Source: Pelobates cultripes (Eukaryota > Chordata > Amphibia > Anura > Pelobatidae). From it: 64,000 nucleotides of DNA. Within the stretch, counting starts at the first letter, position 1, and each line of letters starts with the position of its first letter. This document shows, one piece after another, positions 35,366-46,556 of this stretch. Below the pieces are notes generated by a model. That model saw nothing but the letters and a program-made list of their open reading frames with translations. It did no database searches and was not told the DNA's origin. Made by a program: the position numbers and the translations under genes. The DNA lies in assembly GCA_933207985.1 (NCBI GenBank), contig OW240913.1, positions 274,528,534 to 274,592,533 on the forward strand. The letters are read 5' to 3'.

Positions 35366-37323
35366 GGGGGCGGAGCCAAGCAGCCAAGCACATCGGACGC
35401 ACATTACATGGGCTCCGTGTGAAACCGAGCAATCTCTACCGAAAAAACACCCACAGAGACCTAAATACAGTGGCAGGCTTACCTATGGGGCGCAAAAGCA
35501 AGAAGCTTAAGCCAGATAAGCCCAAAACGAACATGCACATTGGGGAACTCCTGCGAGGAGCGCATGGCGCGAGCGGACCCAAGATGGCCGCCGACTATGC
35601 AGACTTCACGGATTCCTCGGGTGAATCGCTTCTGGACGGGGAGTCACCCTCCATGCCACATCCCTATCATACCCAGGCTCTACCACAGAGTGCTGACACC
35701 CAGCCTGTGACAACGGCCACCCTAAAGGACCTACTAGCAGGCCTCCAGAAAACACTACAGGCCGACATGGCCTCTATGCGCTCTGAATTCTTGGGCCTAG
35801 TGGGCCGCATTGAGACTGTGGAAACAACGGCCACGCAACAATCCACACAGATAGCCTCTCTGGGGGAGCAAATACGGCGCCTTCAAAAGCAGCAGACAAC
35901 CTTTGAACAGAGGTTTGCCCTCATGGAAGATGCACGACGCCGAAACAACATCAAAATACGAGGGGTCCCGGACGGAATCCCGGCAGGGGAACTACCGCAC
36001 ATGATGCGGAGACTGCTTTGCGCCCTAATGACCCCCAAACAGGCCAAAAATGTCCACATAGATGGGACTTTTCGAATCCCAAAGCCACATCAAGCACCTG
36101 AAACCGCCACTGGAGACATAGTGGTACGATTAACCTGCAACAGAGATAAGGCAGCAATAATGGCGGCATTAAAAGGAACATCGCCTTATAGTTTTGAAAA
36201 TATGTCGCTGACGTTTTACAATGACCTTTCAGGGGACACACTCAAATGGAGACACTCCCTGCGACCCTTCACAACAGCACTCAGAAACGGTGACATTCCG
36301 TATAGATGGCGTACCCCTCGAAAACTGCAAATCACACAGGGAAACATCACTCACGAGATCCGAGATATGGATGAAGCAGCTGCCATGCTGGCAACACTGG
36401 GTCTCCCGAAGGACTCACTTACCGGGCCTAGCACAAAAGGGGCCACCAAGCCATCGCATGTCTGGGACCCAGCAAGGATCACCCCCTTTATCCCGGCGGA
36501 CGGACGGGCCACAGAAGCAACCTGAGCAGATTGTTTATATTTTTAATTACTTGTTTTAATTACTTGCTTTATTAGTTAAACCTGTTCTTGTAAATACGTT
36601 TAAGTTTCCGATGACTGTATGGCCAACACACCCTAATAGCCACTGACGGGGGCCAATATGGCCCAACAACAGAGAACCCATAATTTCTCCCCCCCCGCCT
36701 CTGCACCCCAAGACAATCCCAAACCCGCTCAAGCTACCCTCAGAGGCGTAAAACTTTTATGACCCAGCTAACCACCCAGTTATTACCGACGCACCAACCC
36801 AAACAACCGCTCCGGAATTTGCGCAGTCCCCAACCTACACACTACGCTATCCCCTAACGGTGACCTCCTACATGATGTAAGGAGCGTAATGATGCCCACA
36901 CAGAGGCCACGATTCAGCCGGCATGGGAGACACAGGACCAATCACTTCCATAGACCTGACAGACCACACCACTTAGAGTACGCTAGGGTCTAAGCCCTCG
37001 TATTCTGCGTAACCCTGTAGAACATTTTTGATAACTAAAGTTATTCACGTTACTTCTGCCACTAAGCAGTAAAATACAAGCCCCAAGTTCCTCAGCCGAG
37101 CACAAGCTCATTGTCCAACATATATGTTGTAACCTCAGCTGTGGATATACAATACTCAGCTATGTTTCCACTTTAATGTTTTATTCGCTTTTTAAAAAAA
37201 ATTAAAATGTGCAATTCAATCCAGTCACGATACTGTACCTATTGATAAGCCTGTCCTGCTATCGTGGCACTTCAGGCCTGTTTGTACATTCTTATGCACG
37301 AAAAAATAAAGAATTTAAAAAAA
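35366..37323 (+). mobile_element. ORF1-only L1 element (HAL1-like)
   Basis: The element starts GGGGGCGGAGCCAAG and ends with AATAAAGAATTT plus an A-run. It is flanked by a perfect 16-bp target duplication, AAAAATCAATGAACCT (35350-35365 and 37324-37339; the A-run makes the exact split ambiguous). At 1,958 bp it holds ORF1 and about 800 bp of 3' sequence but no endonuclease or reverse transcriptase. The target duplication and tail show it arrived by L1-type retrotransposition. Confidence 0.88.
35485..36525 (+). CDS. L1 ORF1p-like RNA-binding protein
   Basis: L1 ORF1p is a nucleic-acid-binding chaperone that coats LINE RNA. The ATG at 35485 (MGRKSKKLKP) gives 346 residues; the frame is open further upstream but without a better ATG. 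A basic N-terminus is followed by a predicted coiled coil at ~78-152 (LKDLLAGLQKTLQ to FALMEDARRR). An RRM follows at ~153-245 (NNIKIRGVPDGI, DIVVRLTCNRDK). The C-terminal domain, at ~250-310, includes PYRWRTPRKLQI and DMDEAAAMLATLGL. Domain order and length match vertebrate ORF1p. There are no stops or frameshifts, so the copy may be young or recently selected. Confidence 0.88.
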   Translation: MGRKSKKLKPDKPKTNMHIGELLRGAHGASGPKMAADYADFTDSSGESLLDGESPSMPHPYHTQALPQSADTQPVTTATLKDLLAGLQKTLQADMASMRSEFLGLVGRIETVETTATQQSTQIASLGEQIRRLQKQQTTFEQRFALMEDARRRNNIKIRGVPDGIPAGELPHMMRRLLCALMTPKQAKNVHIDGTFRIPKPHQAPETATGDIVVRLTCNRDKAAIMAALKGTSPYSFENMSLTFYNDLSGDTLKWRHSLRPFTTALRNGDIPYRWRTPRKLQITQGNITHEIRDMDEAAAMLATLGLPKDSLTGPSTKGATKPSHVWDPARITPFIPADGRATEAT

Positions 37324-37339
37324 AAAAATCAATGAACCT

Positions 37340-37697
37340 ATTCCCTTATTATCTCAGCCTAACTCTTTGCTACCTTTTATGATATGATTTTTTTTCCCAA
37401 AAAGGTGATATGCAAGTGAAAGGATTTTATTCTCTCTAGCAATAGCACTTGTTGCTCAGAAACTGCTTTTTGGACACAAGGAACTTAAAATAACATGTAT
37501 ATGAACTCTAACTCAAAAAAATATTTTAATATATTAAATATGAATTAGTTCAAAAAGTATTACTATAAAATATTACATAATGCTTGTTTGCTTTTTATTT
37601 TTGCTTTTGCTTTTTGTTTTTTTTGGAGGCTTGTCAGTTTATTGGACACATCCCTGTTGCAGCTCCTATACAGTGCATAAAATTGTGTCCTCTAGAG
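37340..37697. other. PREP intron sequence, unassigned
   Basis: AT-rich with a pyrimidine-rich run near 37590-37625. The last ~80 bases may belong to the SINE-like repeat that resumes after the hAT MITE. Confidence 0.35.
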
Positions 37698-37866
37698 CAG
37701 TGTTCCTCACCCCGCTCTTCAAGACACACCTAACAGTCCTGGATTTAGGGATTACCCGGGTGTGTCCGTGTTTTTTTTTTTTTTTTTAAACACCTTAGAC
37801 ACATCTGGGTAACCATTAAACCCTGTACTGATAGGTGTGCCTTGAGGAGAGGGTTGAGGAGCACTG
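37698..37866. mobile_element. hAT-type MITE with 8-bp target duplication
   Basis: The ends are CAGTGTTCCTCACCCCGCTC and, inverted, CAGTGCTCCTCAACCCTCTC, starting with the CAG usual for hAT elements. Flanks CTCTAGAG (37690-37697) and CTCTAGAT (37867-37874) match at 7 of 8 bases, the hAT target length. It is 169 bp with a T-run inside. Confidence 0.85.
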
Positions 37867-37874
37867 CTCTAGAT

Positions 37875-38030
37875 TGTAATCTCGTTTGAGCATGGTCCTC
37901 ATCAACCTATTGTTCCTGTAACATTTTGTAATGGTCTCATTTATTGTTAAATTCCCCCCTCCTATAATATTGTAAAGATCTGCGGAATGAGTTGGCGCTA
38001 TATAAATAGTAAAAATAACGCTGCATTCAG
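37875..38030 (+). repeat. SINE/LINE tail-like interspersed repeat
   Basis: Contains TGTAATCTCGTTTGAGC, TATAATATTGTAAAG and GGCGCTATATAAATAG, which look like the 3' part of a common amphibian retroposon ending in an A/T-rich simple tail. Assigned from pattern memory; class uncertain. Confidence 0.4.
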
Positions 38031-38544
38031 CACAGCAGTAAAAGACTATGCATGTGGCTTATTTGTGGATCTCCAAAAGACATGGCAGGCATCTCTCCTA
38101 ATGTCTTCTGTGCAGTCATTGTAGGACGTTGCCATTGTCATTTAGGGACAGACTGCTTCAAGCATAGAGGTTTGCATCTATTGTGGCTATCCTAGAAATG
38201 GCGTACAACTCTACGGTTTATAGTATCCATCAAAATGTATACATTAATTATATATCTCCCCTAAGGTGACCCTGTCGTGTACATATTTTTTAGATGACAG
38301 GTCCACTTTATACCAACATCAATTATGTGCATACCCATTCTAAAAAGACTCCCAGCAGGGGCAGGTTGACAAAAAATCAAAGCTGGTCTCCTGGAATATA
38401 AAATCTACAAACTGATAGAAATAGTACATGTGTCAGATAAATTTAGAAAGCATGCTGTTTTTTTTTTCTTTTCTTTTCTGAGAAGCCTACAAAAAGCACT
38501 ATTCATAATTTTACATATAAATGCAATAATTCAAAGATTTTTGA

Positions 38545-38655
<111 letters not shown>

Positions 38656-38783
38656 TGATTTTTCTCAAAAAGGTCTAGAGATACAATATCCATGTTATAG
38701 AACAGGGGTAAGCAATCAGCATAACCTTCACACTGATCTGGAATGTTTTTTTTGTTTTTTTTTGGTGTGCTTAAAGAGTCCCT

Positions 38784-38958
38784 TTAAAGGGATTCTTTAA
38801 GCACCAAAACAACTTGTTGCTAATTTTGGTGTATAGGTCATGCCCCTTCACTCTCACTGTTCAATTCTCAGCCATTCAGGAGTTAAGCTATTGTTTATGC
38901 AGCCCTAGCCACAGCTTCCCTGGGCACGGCACACACTGCCTTAAGGACAGTGAGTTCT
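38784..38958. mobile_element. T2-type MITE, left part
   Basis: It starts TTAAAGGGATTCTTTAAGCACC and continues as in the ~550-bp subfamily (TTCAATTCTCAGCCATTCAGG, GCAGCCCTAGCCACA). A second terminus (TTAAAGAGTCCCTTTAA, 38771-38787) faces it, so two MITE ends lie head to head. A Tc1 relic follows. Confidence 0.55.
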
Positions 38959-38983
38959 TATCTGTTGGCTGTTACCAGCTGTT

Positions 38984-39640
38984 GTAGACTCCAGTTTGAC
39001 GATGGGGATGGTGTTCTTGGGGTCATAGGCAGCATTCCTCCTCCTCCAAACACTGCTAATTAAGTTGATGCCAAAGAGCTCAATTTTGGTCTCATCTGAC
39101 CACAACACTTTCACCCAGTTCTCCTCTGAATCATTCAGATGTTCATTGGCAAACTTCAGATTGGCCTGTACATGTGCTTTCTTGAGCAGGGGGACCTTGT
39201 GGGCGCTGCAGGATTTCAGTCCTTCTCGGTGTAGTTTATTACCAATTGTTTTCTTGGTGACTATGGTCCCAGCTGTCTTGAGATCATTAACAAGATCCTT
39301 CCGTGTAGTTCTGGGCTAATTCTTTACCATTCTCATGATCATTGAAGCTCCATAAGGTGAGATCTTGCATGGAGCACCAGACCGAGGGAGACTGACAGTT
39401 ATTTTGTGTTTCTTCCATTTGCAAATAATCACACCAACTGTTGTCACCTTCTAACTAAGCTGCTTGGCGATGGTCTTTTAGCCCATTCCAGCCTTGTGTA
39501 AGTCTACAATCTTGTCCCTGACATCCTTGGACAGCTATTTGGTCTTGGCTATTGTGGAAAGTTTGTAATCTGATTGATTGCTTCTGTGGACAGGTGTCTT
39601 TTATACAGGTAACGAGCCGAGATTAGGAGACACTGTTAAA
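38984..39640 (-). pseudogene. Tc1-like transposase fragment
   Basis: Read on the minus strand from about 39563: AKTK-LSKDVRDKIVDLH, IGNKLHREGLKSCSAH, then VLWSDETKIELFGI with the first catalytic aspartate. Homology ends near 38990, before the second aspartate. Several in-frame stops (after AKTK, after AGMG, after MVKN) kill the frame. Upstream it runs into GTGTCTTTTATACAGGTAACG, part of this family's terminal region. It is a third Tc1 family in the window. Confidence 0.75.
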
Positions 39641-40440
39641 ATACACCTACCATTACACTTATAGACTGATCATTCTCCAGGTACCCCAAGCGGAGGTTCA
39701 CAGGGATAATGTAGAGGTTTCACATTTACAATATTCATACAATTGTGTCCAGGTTTGGACATCAATAATCCCACAAAAACCGGACAGGGTGCAAACATGG
39801 ACTCTTTTTACCATAACTACTGCAATACATAGAGTCCCTTTAACAGATTGTGTCTTAGCTTCTCTTCCTAGTATTTATTTCAATTGGGTATTTATAGTCT
39901 GTTTTTATAGCATTCATGCATGTGATGGATATAACAGATATCTGATTAATTCCTCAAAAAATGAAACAAACTAAATCGTGACTCAGTGGTACACAGGGAC
40001 TACCAATTTGGTCTCTAAGAGATAGTCTCTACATTATTCTTGAGGCATACCTATCAATAAGATTAGATTGATCTAATTAGTACTTTACGACTAGATCAAT
40101 TTGGGTATTTAATGAATAAGGCAGCATGAGAAACAGTGGTTGCCACGTCTTGAAGAAACATCACCAGTTTCTTTATCTTTTTCATGGCTATTGTCAATTC
40201 TAAATGCATAAAATGTACAAATTGTCCTTTTTACAGAGTAACAGTAAAATTGGATTAGGTTCTAACCAATGATGCAATATTGATTTTAAAGCTGCTATAA
40301 CTAAACAATCTGTCAACTTCTCCACTGACATTAAAGATAAATCCTGTAGCAAAAAGGGAACTTTATTTTTATAAAGTGGTAAAGCTTTCTACCAAAATGC
40401 ATAGAAAACATGCAGTTCCAGAGGTAATATGAACCATGTC
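39641..40440. other. PREP intron sequence, unassigned
   Basis: No repeat terminus other than ATAGAGTCCCTTTAA near 39830-39845, which may be the right end of a MITE. Otherwise AT-rich intron. Confidence 0.35.
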
Positions 40441-41810
40441 ATGTCTGCATCCGCTTTTTTTTTTGTTTAACCCCTCCCGAGTGCAATACATATTATTGTG
40501 CCCATAGGCCCCCATTTTACCTTTTTTAATAACTTTAATGCCCAGTCCTAGGTCCGGGACGCTGCCATCTTTGTGTGGGCAGATAAAGGTCCCGCGGGAC
40601 ACGTCATCTGCCCACACTAGATAGCCCTGTGAAATTCCTGCGCATGCCCAGTTAAACACTTGGGCATTCGGACGGGAATTTCGTCAATTCATTTATTCGT
40701 CAGAAATACAAATGAATTAATAGAAATTGCAAACGAATGAACAAAGACCTCTTTATTCGTTTGTTTAGTTTATTACAAGGAGGGAGACACCAGCTCACGG
40801 CTCCATCCTTGCAATATGTGAAATTAGAAGCGGCAGGGAGTAGTGCTTCCCCCATGCACCCCATCATTCTACGAGGGTCAATATGACCCCCATATTGGCA
40901 CAAGGGAGATTAAAATCTCCTGAATGCCCCTACTCGTTAAGCCTACTAAACAGCGAACAGCCTGTGGCTGCTCACTGTTCTAAAAAAGGCCCCCCGAATC
41001 AATTAATAGGGGACCTAATACAGGTTCCCCATGGTGGGGCATCTAGAAAAATAATTAACAGAGGAGGACATAGTGTCCTCCCCCAGCCCCCACCCGTGCT
41101 GCTTGAGTGGGGGCTATTTAACAGAACAGGAGACCTAGGGTAAATAAGAAGGGAGGGCATACTGCTGGCCCCCACCCATAAGCCTCAGGTGAGGTCCTTA
41201 AATAACAAAAGAGGAGGGGGGTCATACTGCTTCCCCAGGCCCCCACTTATGAGAATGAGTGGTGGGTGGGGGCCAAAAGTAACAAAGTGTGGGGACCTAT
41301 TGTCGTCCCCCCCCGGCCCCTAAACAGCGATGGGTGGAGGCAAAAAGTAATGGGGAGGGGGAAAGAACCTATTGACTGACCCTCACCCATGAGTGGCTGG
41401 TGGGGGCTCTCAGTGACAAAAGGGGGGACCTATTGTAATCTTTACTTAGTATTGGTAAATTTAGCTGAAAGACCAATTTTGGTCTTTCAGCCGTTTGGTA
41501 TTTGGGGAAATAGGGAGCTATTTACTAAGCGGCTGCAAGATGCAGCCCCGGCACAAATAGGATCGGCATTTCATTCATTCAATGACATTCTGATCTGAAT
41601 AGAAAGTACAGAAAGGTCGTCCTAACACGAATGAACAAACTGTTCTCATTCTGTTAGGACGAAATTCGATGTCCTGTCTATATGACAGGACGTTCGGGAA
41701 TACTGAAAGGAGGCATTGTGAGATCATGGAGGAAAGGGTGAGTATTGTGGGAAAATTTCTTTGACCCTCTAGGAAGTGGGTCAAAGCTGGTCAAGCATAG
41801 GAAGAATACA
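40441..41810 (-). repeat. GC-rich modular interspersed repeat, copy 3
   Basis: It is inverted relative to copies 1 and 2. It has at least five modules of about 75 bp between 41060 and 41440, each with CCCCCA(C/G)CC and a GGTGGGGGC-type partner. The GGTCTTTCAGC hairpin (41471-41495), GGCTGCAAGATGCAGCC and the AACTGTTCTCATTCTGTTAGG block (41638-41660) follow. It lacks the palindromic MITE present in copy 1. Confidence 0.65.
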
Positions 41811-42006
41811 TAAGTCCCTTCTTTGTCTTACGTTTAAAAGAAAACTAGATAAGAAAAAATGAAGAACTGATCCTGAGAGAGGGAGAGAAGAGGAAGCGAT
41901 TGGGGAAAGGTAAGTTTATGAAGTCCACATAAGATTTTTGTGAAAGTAAATTTAGACATTTATGAAATCAATGAAGGATTGTCTCGAACTTCATCCCCTC
42001 CATATA
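41811..42006. other. PREP intron sequence, unassigned
   Basis: Short purine-rich stretch ending with the TA (42005-42006) used as target by the following Tc1 element. Confidence 0.4.
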
Positions 42007-43568
42007 TAGGGAGTGCAGAATTATTAGGCAAGTTGTATTTTTGAGGATTAATTTTATTATTGAACAACAACCATGTTCTCAATGAACCCAAAAAACTCAT
42101 TAATATCAAAGCTGAATATTTTTGGAAGTAGTTTTTAGTTTGTTTTTAGTTTTAGCTATGTTAGGGGGATATCTGTGTGTGCAGGTGACTATTACTGTGC
42201 ATAATTATTAGGCAACTTAACAAAAAACAAATATATACCCATTTCAATTATTTATTATTACCAGTGAAACCAATATAACATCTCAACATTCACAAATATA
42301 CATTTCTGACATTCAAAAACAAAACAAAAACAAATCAGTGACCAATATAGCCACCTTTCTTTGCAAGGACACTCAAAAGCCTGCCATCCATGGATTCTGT
42401 CAGTGTTTTGATCTGTTCACCATCAACATTGCGTGCAGCAGCAACCACAGCCTCCCAGACACTGTTCAGAGAGGTGTACTGTTTTCCCTCCTTGTAAATC
42501 TCACATTTGATGATGGACCACAGGTTCTCAATGGGGTTCAGATCAGGTGAACAAGGAGGCCATGTCATTAGATTTTCTTCTTTTATACCCTTTCTTGCCA
42601 GCCACGCTGTGGAGTACTTGGACGCGTGTGATGGAGCATTGTCCTGCATGAAAATCATGTTTTTCTTGAAGGATGCAGACTTCTTCCTGTACCACTGCTT
42701 GAAGAAGGTGTCTTCCAGGAACTGGCAGTAGGACTGGGAGTTGAGCTTGACTACATCCTCAACCCGAAAAGGCCCCACAAGCTCATCTTTGATGATACCA
42801 GCCCAAACCAGTACTCCACCTCCACCTTGCTGGCGTCTGAGTCGGACTGGAGCTCTCTGCCCTTTACCAATCCAGCCACGGGCCCATCCATCTGGCCCAT
42901 CAAGACTCACTCTCATTTCATCAGTCATAAAACCTTAGAAAAATCAGTCTTGAGATATTTCTTGGCCCAGTCTTGACGTTTCAGCTTGTGTGTCTTGTTC
43001 AGTGGTGGTCGTCTTTCAGCCTTTCTTACCTTGGCCATGTCTCTGAGTATTGCACACCTTGTGCTTTTGGGCACTCCAGTGATGTTGCAGCTCTGAAATA
43101 TGGCCAAACTGGTGGCAAGTGGCATCGTGGCAGCTGCACGCTTGACTTTTCTCAGTTCATGGGCAGTTATTTTGCGCCTTGGTTTTTCCACACGCTTCTT
43201 GCGACCCTGTTGACTATTTTGAATGAAACGCTTGATTGTTCGATGATCACGCTTCAGAAGCTTTGCAATTTTAAGAGTGCTGCATCCCTCTGCAAGATAT
43301 CTCACTATTTTTGACTTTTCTGAGCCTGTCAAGTCCTTCTTTTGACCCATTTTGCCAAAGGAAAGGAAGTTGCCTAATAATTATGCACACCTGATATAGG
43401 GTGTTGATGTCATTAGACCACACCCCTTCTCATTACAGAGATGCACATCACCTAATATGCTTAATTGGTAGTAGGCTTTCGAGCCTATACAGCTTGGAGT
43501 AAGACAACATGCATAAAGAGGATGATGTGGCCAAAATACTAATTTGCCTAATAATTCTGCACTCCCTG
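42007..43568 (-). mobile_element. Tc1/mariner element with DD37E transposase
   Basis: Terminal inverted repeats (T/C)AGGGAGTGCAGAATTATTA with TA on both sides (42005-42006, 43569-43570). The 1,562-bp element carries one transposase gene on the minus strand. The two ends are nearly identical over the first 27 bases, which suggests a fairly recent insertion. Confidence 0.93.
42335..43350 (-). pseudogene. Tc1/mariner transposase, one frameshift
   Basis: A DDE transposase that would move this element. It starts at the ATG at 43350 (MGQKKDLTGSEKSKIVRYLA). Two helix-turn-helix regions follow (CSTLKIAKLLKRDHRTIKRF; then KSTRCAILRDM) around a basic GRKKRVEKPRRK stretch. The first frame stops after TDFSKVL at about 42925; the next, offset by one base, opens with MTDEMRVSLDGPDGW (first Asp) and runs to 42335. 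It contains FMQDNAPSH (second Asp) and SPDLNPIENLW (Glu). There are 37 residues between the second Asp and the Glu, not the 34 of classic Tc1, pointing to the DD37E group. One single-base indel is the only lesion seen. Confidence 0.88.
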
Positions 43569-43751
43569 TACATTTTAGCAGTGTCAACGGTTAGAGGGAC
43601 AAAGCAGGAAGTATTTGGTACTTACCATTGTAGGGCATGTGACATTTATTCATGTTCATTTGGTAACTGTTACCCTCCTCACCTTGGCTGCATGATACAG
43701 CCTACTACAAGTCAATGCTCAGAGTGGAATAGCGGTAATGACTACATAACC

Positions 43752-44525
43752 TATATGGACAAAAGTATTGGGATACACCTCTTAACTATTAAATTCAGAT
43801 GTTTCAATCGGACCCCTTGCTACAGGTGTATAAAATCAAGCGCTAGCCATGCAGTCTGCATTTAAGTATTTGTGAAACAAATGGGTTGTTCTAAAAAACT
43901 CAGTGAATTCAACTGTGGTATTGTGATAGGATGTCACATTTTCAATAACTCAGTTCCTGCTAGATACCCCACAGTCAACTGTAAGTGGTATTATTGGAAA
44001 GTGAAAGCATTTCGGAGCAACAGCTATTAAACGGAAGATCGTGTACAGTCACAGAACAGGATCACCAAGTGCTGAGGCACATATAGCATGAATGTTGTCA
44101 ACGCTCACTGATTGCAGAGCTGTAGAGTTCAAAACTTCCACTGACATTAATATCGGCACACAAACTGTGCGGCGGGATCTTCATGGAATGGGTTTCATGG
44201 CTGAGCAGCTGCGTCCAACCTTTACATCACCAAGTGCAATGCCAAGCGTCGGTTTGAGTGGTTTAAAGCATGCTGCCACTGGACTCTGGAGCAGTGGAAA
44301 CGTGTTCTGTAGAGTAACAAATCAACCTTCTCTGTTTGGCAGTCTGATGTGTGAGTCTGGGTTTAGCAGGTGCCAGGTGAACGTTACCTGTCTGACTGCA
44401 TTGTGCTAATTGTAAATTTTGGTGAAGGAGGAATAATGGTAGAGAGCTGTGTTTCAGGGGTTGCGCTAGGCCCCTTACATTCAGTGAAGGAAAATATTAA
44501 TGCTTCAGCAAATGCTCTATTGAAT
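43752..44525 (+). mobile_element. Tc1-like transposon relic, 3'-truncated
   Basis: It begins TATATGGACAAAAGTATTGGG. It continues with a decayed transposase: MGCSKKLSEFNCGIVIG at 43890, TLEQWKRVL, VPGERYLSDCIVL, then FGEGGIMVESCVSGVALGPL. Many stops and frame changes. The region with the second catalytic Asp and the Glu is missing. Confidence 0.7.
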
Positions 44526-46424
44526 GAATGGGCAAAAATTCTTAGATTTTTGTTTTTATTTCATTTCATTTTATTTAAGCACTACTTTAATTCTACAAAC
44601 TGCCAGGTAGCACTTTCCTCCCCTGCCCAACATAATAAATGTTTCATAAGTATTTCTGGTACTCCAGATTGACATAGTCAGAATTAAAGTTGATATACAT
44701 ACACACATTGCAAAAGAAAAATGCAGGGGAATTCTTAGTATTTCTTTCTAAAAATCATGTAAATTTGCCTTCCAATTACCTTGTCAGAAATTCCCTGACA
44801 AGTTTTAAGTCTTCATTTTCATTTACGTGGTTTGTTAAAATAATTTGGCTGCTGTACAAATTTAGGAACTTTTTTATTTTTTTTTTTGTTAACTCATGAT
44901 CTGAAAATATCTTAATTTCCATTCAGGTGGTTACTCAAAATAATTGTCTGCATTTAGAAATGCAGTTTCGATATCTCCAATGTCTGTTTTTAATGTCTTG
45001 ATTGCACATCTGTGGAGCTGATTTTCTTATCAATTAACTATTTCATGGGCCGATGTTTTTTGTCTGGCGGTATTTAAGATAATAGATAGTTTCCTGTTGG
45101 CTAACAGTGGGCATTTTATGTTTTAACTGATCCTACAGTAATAATGAAGACCATGATATGCATTAAATGATTTAATGTGTCCTTCATGCAGGTTGACAGA
45201 TGTTACACGCATAAGTTATTTTAGGAAAACAATTACAGCCAGTGTTCAATTTGCTCTCTGAATTTTATTTTTTTTTGGGGGTTTGTGTCTTTTTGGTTTT
45301 TAGTTTAACTAAATATATTTCAAAAAGAATATGGAAACAAATACGGTATTTTAGATGACAATAACCAGTGTTAAGACGTTACATAAGGTCAAAGTCATAA
45401 ATATAAAAGTTTTATTGCTATATTAAACAGGAAGACAACATTTATAGGATCTGAAACTCAGAATGTCTCTTGGATCAGTGAAGCAAGTCACAATTTGGTT
45501 TACCGACCATGGATTTTTAGTTCAGAGCATGGATTCACAGTGAATCTCTTTTGCTCTCCTCTGCCACTCATCAGACATCACCAGCTCATTGAACGAACAA
45601 TTTATTGGAGGCGCAAGAGTGAATATGCACCTCTAAGCACGTTGACCGCATTCTTTGCATCAGTGCCTAGTTTTTGACCCCGTATGGGTGATCTCTTTCA
45701 AAAAATACAAAAGCTTATGCATTACTATAGCCAAATTTCTACATGGAATGGTTTCGAAGTCATAATGTAAATCAAACATATAGGTTACGTTTTTTTAAAA
45801 ATTAGTATTAATAATCTAATTCAGTATATAAAGAAATAAACATTAACATAATATTAAGTTGGTTTACTCCAAAAGCCACATTTTTCCCTACACTCCTTTA
45901 TCTTGTAGTAAATGTCATCAGACTTTTCAAAAGAGGTTTCTGAGTTATACTTCAGTGGTAAAACTCCACAAACGTATCTGGTATGCACATAAAGCACTAC
46001 TTTTCAGGGATGTACGGGGTCATCTTAACACTGCCGTAGAATGTGCACTTGAATTGTGGAAGCCAAATTAATGCTTTATTATATCAGCTGAGGGGTCAGG
46101 GTATACGTGCAGATAACTGATTATTTTTTTTTAATTCAACTTTAGCTACACTTTGCAGATAACTGCCATTTAGGCATCACCAATCTATATAACATGTTCA
46201 AATAAAGCAAGGATAGGTCAGCTCCAGTCTGGTGTGTTACTTTAAATCTTTGTTGGATAATTGGCAGTGCTAACTGTATTTAAAGTAAATGCAAGAATAC
46301 GCACACTGGTTGAAAAGTGCAATTTCTGTAGAGCATTCAAATATGGATGTCTATCCCATTGGTAAGCAAAAAGTAGTGAAGCTGCCTAGTGTATTTGCCT
46401 TTTCATTTTGTTTTGTTTTTAAAG
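44526..46424. other. PREP intron sequence, unassigned
   Basis: AT-rich intron; no repeat ends or domains. It ends with the pyrimidine tract and AG (46423-46424) of the next PREP exon. Confidence 0.45.
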
Positions 46425-46556
46425 GTGCAATACTAGGTAACAAGCAGAACTGCTTTGACGACTTCCAATGTGCTGCCGAATACCTGATCAAGGAAAAATA
46501 CTCCTCTCCGCAGAAGATAACAATCAACGGGGGCTCGAATGGAGGCCTGTTAGTGG
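46425..46556 (+). CDS. prep: PREP exon with catalytic serine (residues ~517-561)
   Basis: The acceptor is TTTTTAAAG and the donor GTACGT at 46557. It reads (G)[43 protein letters not shown], and ends with one base of an Ala codon. INGGSNGG is the nucleophile elbow; its serine is Ser554 in human numbering. The exon is 132 nt. The open frame extends into both introns, but splice sites and homology fix the limits. Confidence 0.96.

Noticed and set aside
38784..39845. A MITE interrupted by the Tc1 relic at 38984-39640
   Set aside because: A MITE left part and a possible right end (ATAGAGTCCCTTTAA) flank the Tc1, but the right part shows too little of the MITE body to prove continuity.
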